From assembly GCA_037176705.1 (NCBI GenBank), contig CM073886.1:5518001-5582000 (forward strand): a stretch of DNA of 64,000 nt, written 5' to 3'. The position numbers and the translations under genes were made by a program. The stretch's first letter is position 1; every line of letters begins with the position of its first letter. Below, in pieces: positions 34,500 to 45,416 of this stretch. The notes beneath the pieces were generated by a model, which was not told the DNA's origin, ran no database searches, and saw only the letters and a list, made by a program, of their open reading frames with translations. This DNA comes from Molossus alvarezi (lineage: Eukaryota > Chordata > Mammalia > Chiroptera > Molossidae).

Positions 34500-34830
34500 T
34501 ATGGGATATCCTCATAGTTATTTATACTTTCTTTAATTCATTTTAATACTGTTCTGTAGACTTAGTGTACAAGTCTTGCATCTCTTTTATTAAGTTTATT
34601 TCTGATTGTTTTATTCTTTGATGCTGTTGTAAATGAATGTTTTCTTAATTTCCAGATTGTTCATTTACTAGTGTATAGAAATAAAATTGATTTTTGTATA
34701 TTGATCTTGTATTTTGCAACCCTTCTGAACTCATTTATCAGTTCTAGTAGTTTTTTGGTGAATTCTTTAGAATTTTCTATGTGTAGGATCTTGTCATGTG
34801 GAAACAGATAACCCTTTCCAATCTGGATGC
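34500..34830 (-). pseudogene. Older L1, ORF2 reverse-transcriptase region, antisense, left part
   Basis: The minus-strand translation ending near 34661 (frame 34661-34927) reads through an ORF2 segment with [20 protein letters not shown] and KELINEF-like residues, which lies just C-terminal to the RT active-site region. A younger L1 tail interrupts it at about 34831. Confidence 0.75.
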
Positions 34831-35683
34831 CTTTAAAAAATATATTTATTGTCCAGAGTATTACAGATGTCTCCCCCTTTTTCCCTCTTTGCCTCCCTCT
34901 ACCTGGTTCCCGCCCCACCCCAGGCATGCATCACCCTATTGTCTGTGTCCATGGACAATGCATATATGTAAGTAAGTTCTTTGGGTAATCTCTTCCCACC
35001 CCCTACCCCTGTCCTCCCTTCCCTCTGAGATTCATCAATCTGATCCATGCATCCATGCCTCTGGACCTATTTTGTTCATCAGTTTATTTTGTTCATTAGA
35101 TTCTTCATATAAGAACATGTGATATTTGTCTTTCTCTGACTGGCTTATTTCGCTTAGCATAATATTCTCCAGGTCCATCCATGCTGTCTCAAAGGGCAAG
35201 AGATCTTTCTTTTTTATAGCTACATAGTATTCCATTGTGTAAATGTATCACAGCTTCTTTATCCACTCATCTGCTCATAGGAACGTGGGCTGTTTCCAGA
35301 TCTTAACAATTGTAAATAGTGCTGCTATGAGCATAGGGGTACATATATTCTTTCTGGTTGGTGTTTCAGGCTTCTTAGGATATATTCTTAGAAGTGGGAT
35401 CACAGGGTCAAATGGCAGTTCTATTTTTAATTTCTTGAGGAAGCTTCACACTGTTTTCCACAGTGGCTACACCAGTCTGCATTCCCACCAGCAGTGTGCT
35501 AGGGTACCCTGTATTCCACAACCTCTCCAGCACTTGTTTGTTGATTTATTGGTGGTAGCCATTCCGGCAATGAGGTGGTACCTCATTGTCCTTTTAATTT
35601 GCATCACTCTGATGATTAGTGACATTGAGCATTTTTTCATATGTCTCTTGGTCATTTGTATGTCCTCTTATTTCATTTTCTAG
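34831..35683 (-). mobile_element. Younger 5'-truncated L1 nested in the older L1, antisense
   Basis: Minus-strand L1 3' end: 3' UTR (rc of 'gggggagacatctgtaatac' type sequence) at 34835-35034, then the ORF2 C-terminus. The minus frame 35235-35035 gives the terminal 66 residues (MEYYVAIKKKDLLPFETAWM onwards). The 3' UTR matches those at 24735-24905 and 52700-52985. It lies in the same orientation as its host L1 and splits that element's ORF2 between the segments at 34500-34830 and 35684-36850. Confidence 0.85.
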
Positions 35684-36856
35684 CCTAGTTGCCCTGGCTA
35701 GAACCACTAGTACAATGTTGATGAGAAGTGGTGAGAGCAGAAATCCTTCTTGTTCCTGATCTTAGGGGAAAAACATTCAGTCTTTCACCATTAAGTATGT
35801 TAACTGTAGTTTCTTGAGTGTATTTAGTATGAAGAAATGTTGAATACTGTCAAATACCTTTTCTGCATCTATTACAATGATCATGTGGCTTTTGTCCTTT
35901 ATTCTTTTCATACGGTGCATTAAATTAATTGAGTTTAGGGTGTTAAACCAACCTTGCATTGCTGGGATCCCACATGGTCATGGTGTGTAATCCATTTTAT
36001 ACATTGCTAGATTTGGTTGACCAGTTTTTGTTGAGGATTTTTCCATATTTATTTATAAGAGATATTGGTATGTAGTTTCCATTTCTTGTGATGTCTTTAT
36101 CTTGCTTTGGTATCTGGGTAATTCTAGCCTCACAGAATGAGCTGAAAAATATTCCCTCCTCTTCTGTTTTTTTGGAAGAGAATGAAATTAATTCTTTTTA
36201 AAATATTGGTAGAAATAACCAGTGAAGCCATGAGAAGAAGGTGTGGTCTGCTGGTGTTGGTTGGTGTGTTGTACAGATTCCGTTAGGTCTAATTCATTTA
36301 TACTGTTGTTTAAGTTTTCTATTTTCTAGTTGATCTTCTCCCTAGTTGTTCTATCCATCACTGAAAGCAGGATAATAGTCTCCAACTATTATTGTTGAAT
36401 TATCTATTTCTCCCTCAGTTTTATCCATTTCTGTTTCATGTATTTTGGGGGTCTATTATTCGGTAAATATATATTTGTAATTGTCATATCTCCTTGACAT
36501 ATCAGTCTTTTCATCATTATAAAATTCCCCTCTAATATTTTGTTGTTTGAAACTCTATTTTGTCTGATATTAGAATAGGCATGCTAGTTTCCTTTTAGTA
36601 ATTTCTTGCTATTTCTTTTACTTCCTTTTACTTCCAACCTATTCTATCTTTCAGTCTTAAAATAAATAGCACATAGTGAGACTTTGTTTTTCAATCCAGT
36701 TTGGCAATCTCTGCCTTTGAGTGGATTGTCTAATCCATTCACATTTAATGTTATGGATGCAGTTGGAACCACTGAGTTTCATGACTACCATGTTTGTTCA
36801 GTTCCTTATTTTGAACTTTTTCATTTTGCTAGAGAACTGCTTCAAGTAAATTTCTT
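35684..36856 (-). pseudogene. Older L1, ORF2 RT and upstream region, antisense, right part
   Basis: 'gccctggctagaaccactag', 'ttctgcatctattacaatga', 'accaaccttgcattgctggg', 'attctagcctcacagaatga' and 'tatttctccctcagttttat' are antisense L1 ORF2 landmarks in order, running into its upstream part. It continues the host L1 after the nested insertion. Frameshifts and stops are abundant. Confidence 0.8.
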
Positions 36857-37071
36857 TAAAAAAAAATTTTTTTTTTTCTTACTAGAGAGAAAGAGGAAGG
36901 GAGAGGGAGAGAGAAACATCAATGAGAGAAAACATCGATTGGCTGCATCGATTGCATGCCCCCCACTGGAAATTGGACCCACAACCCGGGCATTTGTCCT
37001 GACCAGAATTGAACCGGCGACCTCTTGGTGCATGGGTCAACACTCAACCACTGAGCCACATCGGCCAGACT
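36857..37071 (-). mobile_element. VES: VES SINE, minus strand, short form
   Basis: Antisense VES with tail A/T-rich tract, body 'gagagaaacatcaatgagag', B box 'gaccagaattgaaccggcga' and head 'actgagccacatcggccaga'. The TSD CAAGTMAATTTCTT lies at 36843-36856 and 37072-37085, cut from the surrounding L1. Confidence 0.95.
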
Positions 37072-37400
37072 CAAGTCAATTTCTTATAACTATATGTGGA
37101 TGGTATCTTTTATGAGTTCTTGAATGTCTATAATTATTTGTCTCTTATCCATATGAAAAAAAAAACAAAAACAATAGTTTGGGAGGGTATAAAATTCTGG
37201 GGTCATATCATTTTCCCCCAGAACTCTGCACACTTTTAGCCATTGCCTTTTACTATTTAGTGTTGCAGGTGAGCAATCTACTGCATCGCTTTTCTTTTCT
37301 TTTTAATAATCATATTTTTACCTAACTGATTTTAATATTTTCTTTTTATACCTGGAATTTATAAAAATCCATAAAATATGTCCAAATGCAGATCTTTTTT
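37072..37400 (-). mobile_element. Older L1, antisense, remainder
   Basis: 'ggagggtataaaattctggg' and 'gcacacttttagccattgcc' continue antisense L1 after the VES. It fades into unassigned AT-rich DNA beyond about 37400. Confidence 0.55.
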
Positions 37401-38004
37401 CAATTAATCCTGAGTTTTTTTGACACAAAGATTTAAGTACTCAGGTCAAGTAAACTTTCTTCTACTCCATCTACTCATTATGTGTTCCTGGAACTCATTT
37501 TACCTGAGTATCGAGGCATTTGATTAAGTTTCATGTTTTTTGTCTTTTATGATTTTTGTTTCTTTGTCTTTCTTAACCAAGTTCTAGAGGAGCTTCTATT
37601 TTTTAGATTACAAAATGTTCATTTTAAATGAGAAAATAAACCATAAATCACACATTTTGAAAAAGTTGATAATTACCAAAAATATCCCAAATCCAGAAAA
37701 ATAAGATATTTTAATTAACTAATCACCTGACATACCTCTATAGTATGTTTTCCTCCATTTTTTTGGCTGCAAGTATTTTGGTAGGCTCTTTGACAATAAT
37801 TTTACAATATCATTCTCTATAGAGAGAACAGCTAGGTTTAGTCCTTCCTTCGGCATGGTGTACTTCAACCCTGTTCCTCCCACATCCCTCCCACTTCCGG
37901 CACCAGGCACCCTGGGCCATGTCCATGGTGTGATGCTACCACTGGCCTTGGACCTTCACATTGGATGAGTTAGCACATCGGTGAGGAAGATCGTTCCAGG
38001 TAAC
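37401..38004. other. AT-rich unassigned DNA
   Basis: No gene or clear repeat. It probably includes very old LINE sequence. Confidence 0.3.
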
Positions 38005-38070
38005 AACCCCAGTGCCCATCAACTGACGAATGGAGGACAAAATGGAACACTTTAACCATAAAAAGGAATC
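38005..38070 (+). mobile_element. L1M 3' region, plus strand, left part
   Basis: 'caaccccagtgcccatcaac' and 'tgacgaatggaggacaaaat' are the classic plus-strand L1 ORF2 C-terminal landmark. The element continues after the VES, at 38320. Confidence 0.7.
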
Positions 38071-38319
38071 GGTCCTGGCTGGTTTGCTCAGCAGTTAGAG
38101 TATCGGTCCACAGACCGAAGTGTCTTAGATTTGATTTCCAGTCAAGAGCACATACCTGGGTTGTAGGTTTGATTCTCGGCCCTGGTCAGGGTTATGTGGA
38201 AGGTAACCAACTGATGTGTCTCTCTCATATCAATGTTTCTCTCTATCTCTCCCCCTCCCCCCTTCCACTCTGTCAAAAATCAATAGAAAAATATCCTCGG
38301 GTGAGGATTCACATTAAAA
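38071..38319 (+). mobile_element. VES: VES SINE, plus strand, long form
   Basis: Head 'ggtcctggctggtttgctca', second box 'ttgtaggtttgattctcggc', body 'catatcaatgtttctctcta', tail 'aaatatcctcgggtgaggat'. The TSD AAAAGGAATC lies at 38061-38070 and 38320-38329. Confidence 0.96.
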
Positions 38320-38560
38320 AAAAGGAATCAAATACCAATTCATGCTACAACAGGGATGAACCTTGAAAACATACTCAGTGAAAAAAGCCAACACAAAAGG
38401 TACACATATTATATGATTTCATTTATATAAAATATCCAGAATAAGCAAATTCATAGAGACAGAAAATAGATTAGGAGAGGATTATAAGATTTGGAGCTGG
38501 CTGGTGTGTGTGTGGTGGGTGGGGTATTTGAGGAGTTTCTGGATAAAGACTTTTAATTCA
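38320..38560 (+). mobile_element. L1M 3' region, plus strand, right part
   Basis: 'catgctacaacagggatgaa', 'ccttgaaaacatactcagtg', 'tatatgatttcatttatata' and 'aaattcatagagacagaaaa' follow in the order of an L1M 3' end. Confidence 0.75.
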
Positions 38561-40575
38561 CTCATTTGATTATGCAATCCAATATTTTTTCAATCATGGT
38601 TTGTATCTCCAAAAATCCCTCCGGCTTCTCCGAGGATGTCGTTGCACGGCCCCTGCCACTGCGCATCTCGCCGCGTTATCCTTCTAAATCTCCCTGCAGT
38701 GATCAGCTCTGCTCGTCCCGCTCCGAGTCCGCGGGCAGTCCCCCTCGGATGAACGTCCTCACATGTCTGAAGACGGTTCTCAGAAATAAGGTAAAGATCA
38801 TCTGACGCCAAGAACTAAGAGGGAGCTTCGGTGACAGTTCCCCACGTTGCTGGACTGAAGCCAGAGGAGAAGGAAATACACATGTGATCATTAGAGGTTT
38901 GTTTGTCCAACTGACCTCAGCTGCGGAAGGTTGAGGCAAACATTCGGCTGGATGTCTGGAGTATCGTCATCTGCAGTCCATGAAAACCCTCCCCTCCTGC
39001 TTTCCTTATGCACCATGTAGTATGCCCCTCCCCCTTGACTTCCGGCCCCCTCTCCGAGGGGCTGAGGGGCTGCCTCCTGGGCTCTGCTCAGAGCAGGCAG
39101 CACATGGGGACCCCACGCCCCAGAGCTGATTGTCTGCACTCGCTGGCCCCTGTCCTAGTCCTCCCACCGACCCCAGGTGCACTGGGGTTAGGGAGATCAG
39201 GGTGAGGGTCCTCCTCCCACTCTCTGGCAGGATCTTCTCTGGGCCACAGGTCTCAGTGAGCTACTCCTCCCTCGACACTGAGGCCCAGGTACAGAGGGAC
39301 CCCCTCTTACTCCTAGTGAGAGCTCCCCTTTTGTTTAAGCCTGGATACTGCAATGAGATGTTGGAAGAGAAAGACACATCTTTAAACTGTCACCTGGTCT
39401 GTAAACATCCTTTCCTCCCATTAGAGGAAAAACCTAACTCACGGGAACCAAAATGACACTAGAATTCTCCCTGTTTCCAAGAGAAAGACTACTGAAGGCT
39501 AATACTGCTCTTACTTTTCTAACAAACCCGAGCAAAGCAGAAAAGTACAAGTGTTTCTCTGCAGACGACCCAGGTTGATGAGATTTTCAGTTAACGAGCT
39601 TCTCCCTGTAGGCACGTAAAGTCGGAGCGTATGTCAGTTTAGCACACTGCAGCCGACACACAGTGGGCCTTCACCAAAGGTGCCGAATAAACAAGCCAAC
39701 ATTCAACAGAACGCTGAGCAGCCAAGCGGAACCCGCAGGAAAATACTCGTCCCAGGGACGGGGCACGGAGTCTGTCTGGCCGCACATCCCTGCTTCCTAG
39801 TGGTAGTGAGACAAAGTGGTCAGGCCCCCTGGCCAGCTTTGGACAACATCCCAAGACCCTGAGCCACTGGGGCACAACCTGAGGCTGAGCAGAACCAAAG
39901 GGGCGCGTGAACCGCAGCTGAGATGACGGCTGTCCGTCAGGCGAGGTGCTCGCCTCACTCCCTTGCACAGCCTCCTGTGGGAGTTTCCTCTCCGACCACA
40001 GAGCACCCTCTGGCAGGGTGGAATGGGGAGTGGAGGACACTCGCCGGCGTCCACTGCCGAGGACAGGGTCGTGAACCCAGAGAAATAAACTCATGTGCAA
40101 TGCCTCTGAGCACCTGCCCAGGTGTTGCCAGAAGTTCCTACCCCACGAGCTAGAACAGAAGTCCTCGGGGCCCTCCCAGCCCGTGGTCTACCCCTGACTC
40201 TTCCCAGACTCCAGCCACGTTAGAACCACCATGACAACTGTTGCCATAGTTACCATGCATGTCCCCTGCAATCACATCCAGGCCCTTATCCAGGGCGCAA
40301 ACGCCCTTCCAGAATTTATCATCAACCCACATCTCCCTCGGATTCTCCACTCACCCATCATCACCCCCTTGTTTAACAGGGACATGTGTTGGAGAATTAG
40401 CATGCAGGAAACCATGAAAATCTCCGGGCCTCCCCTGCGCCAGGCGGGTCAGCATCCCTGGGCGAGGGCTCGAGACTTCCATAATTCCTTAGAAACTCCC
40501 AGGGAACTCTATGTGCCACGAGGGGTGCAACCCCACCCCTCAACACCCAGAAATACTACTTCACTCCCACGGAGA

Positions 40576-40578
<3 letters not shown>
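38561..40578. other. Unassigned DNA
   Basis: About 2 kb without confident repeat or gene. Short frames overlap on both strands. A weak L2/MIR-like tail ('acacagtgggccttcaccaa') lies near 39658. Confidence 0.3.

Positions 40579-40610
<32 letters not shown>
40579..40610. repeat. (CA)16 microsatellite
   Basis: Uninterrupted CA dinucleotide run. Confidence 0.98.
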
Positions 40611-40612
<2 letters not shown>

Positions 40613-40959
40613 CCTCGTTCCTGGCCCAGGCCTGGGTGGGGCGATTCACCTCATAAATCCGCATCGCACTTCTGTTCCTCTTGGTAGGGAAGGGAGGCCA
40701 GAGGGGTTCTTTGCTCAGTGGGTCAGCCAGACAGAAGAGGGTGTATGTTTTCTCAGGGCCGTTTGGCAAGCCTACCGGCTCCTAACTCTGGCTCCAAAGC
40801 GCTGTCATCTGACGCGTCCTACACGGCTTTGCCAGGTCACTGCGCTCCACGGGCCTCCCTCACCTCGGTGAGGCTCCGGAGTCCAGTCGTGATCCTATGA
40901 ACACCAAGCACCAGCAGGTTTTCTAAGCACGTGACAGGAATGAACCTGAGACACAAAAA

Positions 40960-41075
40960 ACGTTAACCGACGGCTCAAGACCACAGAGCGAGGAGATGGT
41001 CGTGCTGGCTCTTGAACCCAGGCGGGCTGGCTCCCAAGTCTATGATTTCAAAACCTCTGCACTCAGCCAGGGAGG
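40960..41075 (-). mobile_element. MIR SINE fragment, antisense
   Basis: 'tggctcttgaacccaggcgg' and 'gctggctcccaagtctatga' fit the antisense MIR tRNA-derived part. Confidence 0.5.
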
Positions 41076-42661
41076 AGGTGGCCGCTCCCACCGCTCTGGC
41101 CGCAGGTCAGACATTCACACTGAACCAGCCTGTGATGGGCACTGACACGTGGAGACTCCCATTCTACCTCTCATGGGGTTTCTGATGCAACAGGGCTCAA
41201 GCCCACCCCTCCTGACCTCCCCACCCTCTTCCCCACCTGTTCCCCAGGTAACCTCACACTGGGTCCCTCTAGCACACCTCTGCTGGCTCCTGTGAGCCCC
41301 CGGGGGCTGCCCTCCTTCTCCTCCTCAAGCCCAGGATGGCTCAGCAATCACTGGTCAACGGGTCACCCAGCTCTGGCCACAGCCGCTTCTCCTGCTCCCA
41401 CGGGGGGGGGGGGGGAGAGGGGCAGCGTGCGGCAGACACAAGGCTGCTGCACAGACAGGCTCTACCCTCGGCCCCGACACAGAGGCGCCAGGGGCCTGGG
41501 GGCAGCTGTCCCTTACTCCCTCTCTGCTCTGCCACTAGACAAGCTGCACCCCACCCAGGGCGACCTTTCCATGCCCCCGGCCGCAGACAGGGTTAGTCGG
41601 GATGTACATGGGCTGGGAGCCAGCGCACAGACGCGGACACGGGTCCCACCACGCCTCAGCCTCCGTCCCCGTGAGGCTACGCTGTACATCCGCTGGCCCT
41701 GAGGCTCTGCTGGGCCAAGGTGGCTGCGAGGGCCAACAGAAAGCTGATGAAGAAAAATTCACCCCCTCGATAAGGCTTCTGGTCATGTTTATCTTCATCT
41801 GAACCATCGGGTTTAATTGCAAGCCGCGTCCACCCTCTCCCTGGAAGCAGGCAGGGCATACATTATAAAATAAATAACTGATTAAGAAACATCTAATTAT
41901 TGCTACTGGTTTCTTACTTGAAGGTCCTTCCAAGCTGCTTCTTATTAAAGTCATTCATCAAGGCAGCCCTGCCCTTTCCGGAGGCGTGGCCCCTGGGGCC
42001 ACGGCAGGACAGGCTGTCGCAGGCGCGTGGCGCTTAATACACATGGAGTATTGATGGCTGGGAATTCCTCCCTCGGCCTCCACACCAGCATGATGGATGG
42101 GCCTCCCCAGCACGGTGATGTGTCTCCGGCAGAGCGTCAGCCTGAGCGGACGTCAGCCTGTCCCTTGTCCCTCCAGAGCGCACGCAGACAGCGACACCGC
42201 ATTTCCCACCCGGGGACCTCATCAATTTTTCATGTGTTGCAGTGCCTTGGCTTATTACACATTTGTGACAACATCATTACTTACCAAACAGGCTTCCAGG
42301 CTCCGTCCAGCGGGAGCAGGGACTCCCTGCTGCGCCCTCGTCCTGGGGAGGATCTCTAGGGCAGAGGCGCTGGCCCCCCAGTCAGGTCCCTGTAGGTTCT
42401 AACCAGGTTTGGGGGGACTTCCGACCAGAGAAGACCAAAGCATGATGAACAGTGTCCTTGAGCGGGGGCCTCTCCCGGCAGGACCCACCGGCCAGCTGAC
42501 CTCACGGTGCTGCACTGGCCCTCCAGTCTCCTCTCTCTGGCCCCCAGGTTGTGTGCCACGAGAGAGTGCTCCCTCCAGACATTCCCTGAGCAGCCAGGGT
42601 GCCGGGGCAGTGCCTTGGGGGCTGGGGACCCCCCAGTGCGGCCCTCACGGGGCTGCCCACA
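41076..42661. other. Unassigned DNA
   Basis: Includes a 13-base G run at 41402-41414. No gene, RNA or clear repeat. Confidence 0.3.
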
Positions 42662-43169
42662 GCACTCACCCCTGTTCCTCCTGTCAGGCTCACCCCCCAC
42701 ACTCACCCCTGTTCCTCCTGTCAGGGCTCACCCCACACACTCACCCCCCACACTCGCCCCTGTTCCTCCTGTCAGGGCTCACCCCCCACACTCGCCCCTG
42801 GTCCTCCTGTCAGGGCTCATCCCCCAAACTCACCCCTGGTCCTCCTGTCAGGGCTCACCTCCACACTCACCCCCGGTCCTCCTGTCAGGGCTCACCCCCC
42901 ACACTCACCCCCGGTCCTCCTGTCAGGGCTCACCCCCCACACTCACCCCCGGTCCTCCTGTCAGGGCTCACCCCCCACACTCACCCCCGGTCCTCCTGTC
43001 AGGGCTCACCCCCCACACTCACCCCCGGTCCTCCTGTCAGGGCTCACCCCCCACACTCACCCCTGGTCCTCCTGTCAGGGCTCACCCCCCACACTCACCC
43101 CCGGTCCTCCTATCAGGGCTCACCCCCCACACTCACCCCCGGTCCTCCTGTCAGGGCTCACCCCCCAGC
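42662..43169. repeat. 38-bp minisatellite, 13 units
   Basis: Period 38 bp, core GGTCCTCCTGTCAGGGCTCA then a C run and CACTCACCCCC. I counted 13 CCTCCTGTCAGG-type cores, one of them CCTCCTATCAGG. Left units are more variable (GTTCCTCCTG, ACTCGCCCC) and central units nearly identical. The unit is not a multiple of 3 but lacks stops on the plus strand, so three long plus frames (42409-43233, 42507-43178, 42599-43369) read Pro/His/Ser-rich repeats. These are not genes. Confidence 0.97.
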
Positions 43170-44018
43170 ACTGGCTAGAAATGCCACATACTTGCTTCCT
43201 TCACTTTCCTTGCCCCTTGGTCACAGCAAGTAAGCAAGGTCCTGGCCAATGGGACCTGAGGAAAGGTTTCAAAGACCGGGTTGGGTCTGAGAAATATTCT
43301 CCCTCGTCAAGACGCTGGAGAGAAAGGCCCGCCTCCTTCACTGGGGTGATCCCGAAAGGCCATGTCTGAGGACAGGTTATTGTGCTGAGAGTGGCCATGA
43401 AGAGCCTGGTCCGGACCACCCACGCCTGCCCTGCGGTGAAGTGAGAAATGCACGTGGGGTCGGACACTGTCCGCCCTACACAGGCACTCAGGGCCGAGCC
43501 AGGAGACCCACCTCAGCTGCCCATAATGACACCTCCAGGCCACACTCTCCGTGACACACTGAGGGGCCTGTGGCTTCGTCATGTTTTTGGCCCCCAAATG
43601 GAAAACCTCAGTCTCATCGTAACATGAACAAGACAAACCCAAAGGGCAGGACATCGCATACAATTGGCCATCCTCCAAGTCGCAAGGTCAGGGAAGACAG
43701 CGTCACGGGTTCGAGGGCCGAGTCCGGATGTGAAATGCAATCGGGGAAGCGGGACTGGACCGGACCGGGGCACCAGAGGCAGACCCGTCTCTACCGGACT
43801 TCCGCTGTCCCTCGGTGGCCGCGCAGCGCCCCAGCCGCACTGCGAAAACTCCAGCTCCCCGGTGTGCGAGCCGGGGCAGGGCCGCGTGCTCTGGGCAGGT
43901 CCTTGGTTCTCTGGAGCCTCGGGCACGTCTGCACACACCGAAATGGCGAGGCCGCCTTTGGCGGACATGCTGCCGCTGGCGGCCCAGGGCACCGCCCCAC
44001 ACCAGGGGCAGACGGGCC
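43170..44018. other. GC-rich unassigned DNA upstream of the 80/84-bp array
   Basis: Becomes strongly CpG-rich from about 43690 ('ggtggccgcgcagcgcccca'). It contains a YY1-like 'ccgaaatggcgaggccgcct' near 43939. It may be the 5' edge of the L1 promoter region; see the L1 entry. Confidence 0.35.
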
Positions 44019-44510
44019 GCCTGCCGGACCGGCCTGGAGGACCAGCGCAGAGCGGCCCGAGGCTGTGGAGACGGGGAGACAGCCGGGCCCTGCGAGCGCA
44101 GCGCCTGCCGGACCGGCCTGGAGGACCAGCGTAGAGCGGCCCGAGGCTGTGGAGACGGGGAGACAGCACGGCCGAGCGCAGCGCCTGCCGGACCGGCCTG
44201 GAGGACCAGCGCAGAGCGGCCCGAGGCTGTGGAGACGGGGAGACAGCCGGGCCCTGCGAGCGCAGCGCCTGCCGGACCGGCCTGGAGGACCAGCGCAGAG
44301 CGGCCCGAGGCTGTGGAGACGGGGAGACAGCACGGCCGAGCGCAGCGCCTGCCGGACCGGCCTGGAGGACCAGCGCAGAGCGGCCCGAGGCTGTGGAGAC
44401 GGGGAGACAGCCGGGCCCTGCGAGCGCAGCGCCTGCCGGACCGGCCTGGAGGACCAGCGCAGAGCGGCCCGAAGCTGTGGAGACGGGGAGACAGCACGGG
44501 CCCTGCGAGC
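44019..44510. repeat. GC-rich 84/80-bp alternating tandem repeat, six units
   Basis: GCCTGCCGGACCGGCCTGGA begins units at 44019, 44103, 44183, 44267, 44347 and 44431, giving spacings of 84, 80, 84, 80 and 84. Long units contain AGCCGGGCCCTGCGAGCGCA and short ones AGCACGGCCGAGCGCA, so the real repeat is a 164-bp dimer. Many CpGs per unit. Since 164 is not a multiple of 3, the 300-444-residue frames on both strands do not repeat in frame and are rejected as genes. It lies directly upstream of the large L1. Confidence 0.95.
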
Positions 44511-45373
44511 GGACTCTCCCCGGTCCCAGGGACGCAGAGGGCTTGCCCAGGCCGAGATGGCTGCGGTGTAGCAGAGGCTGTGCAGCCTGGCTCCCAGCCA
44601 GGGGCGGGACTCACAGCCAAAACGCTTCAGGGTCAGCTTGGAAAACAAGAGCCGATTGGACATACGTTGTCTAAGGAGCACGGAAGAAATAACATAGAGA
44701 CTAGTAAGAGAGGGGGAGTCATGGAAAGGGGGAGCCCCCTGGAGCTGGTGCTTGGCTGAGAGGCCCAAGTGATATGGCTGCAAAGCTCCCTCCCCTTGGG
44801 AGTGTGCGCTCGCATCCCCACAGGGATCCCCAACCCTGAACAGCAGAGACTGGAAGGAGAGCGGCACCTGGCAGAGGGCCCCACAGGAACTCTGGGTCTG
44901 CGCCCTCCCAGGGAAAGAGCGCACCTCACGGCGCAGCCCCAGCAGGAGAGGTGCCCTGGGCTGCTGGGAAGGCCGCCTGGGCAGCTTGGCTCCAGATCTG
45001 AGAGGCCCGAGGGCTGCACCCAGAGTGACTAAGAGGGGCCTTCTGCTTTCCCGAAAGGCACTGTCCAGAGCTCCCGACAGCGACCAAACCCTGTGGCATG
45101 GGGAAGGGGCAGAGGATGGTCCCACCTCCAGTGTGGGACTGGAACCCCACCCCCACCTGTGGAGTCGGTGGCTGGGCAGGTTGGGGGTGTTTGACCCACA
45201 CGGAGGAGAGCTGGGAGCTGGGCTGAGCTGGGGTTCTCAGCCCTGGCCTTACCGAGACCAGCTGTGTGGGGCGCTGAAGTCCTGCCCAGGCTGACTGTAG
45301 CCCCTTCTGCTGGGACCAAGGGCGCCAAGTACTTGAAAGGTGGAGTTTCTGTTTTGTTTTGTTGTTGTTGTTG

Positions 45374-45416
<43 letters not shown>

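Noticed and set aside
42409..43369. Three plus-strand ORFs of 220-270 codons, Pro/His/Ser-rich
   Set aside because: Frames of the 38-bp minisatellite, all three open at once.
43570..45125. 333- and 314-codon plus ORFs and 444- and 305-codon minus ORFs, including a possible antisense ORF in an L1 promoter
   Set aside because: They overlap on both strands through the 164-bp dimer repeat. The period is not a multiple of 3, so no consistent repeat protein results. No independent evidence of translation.
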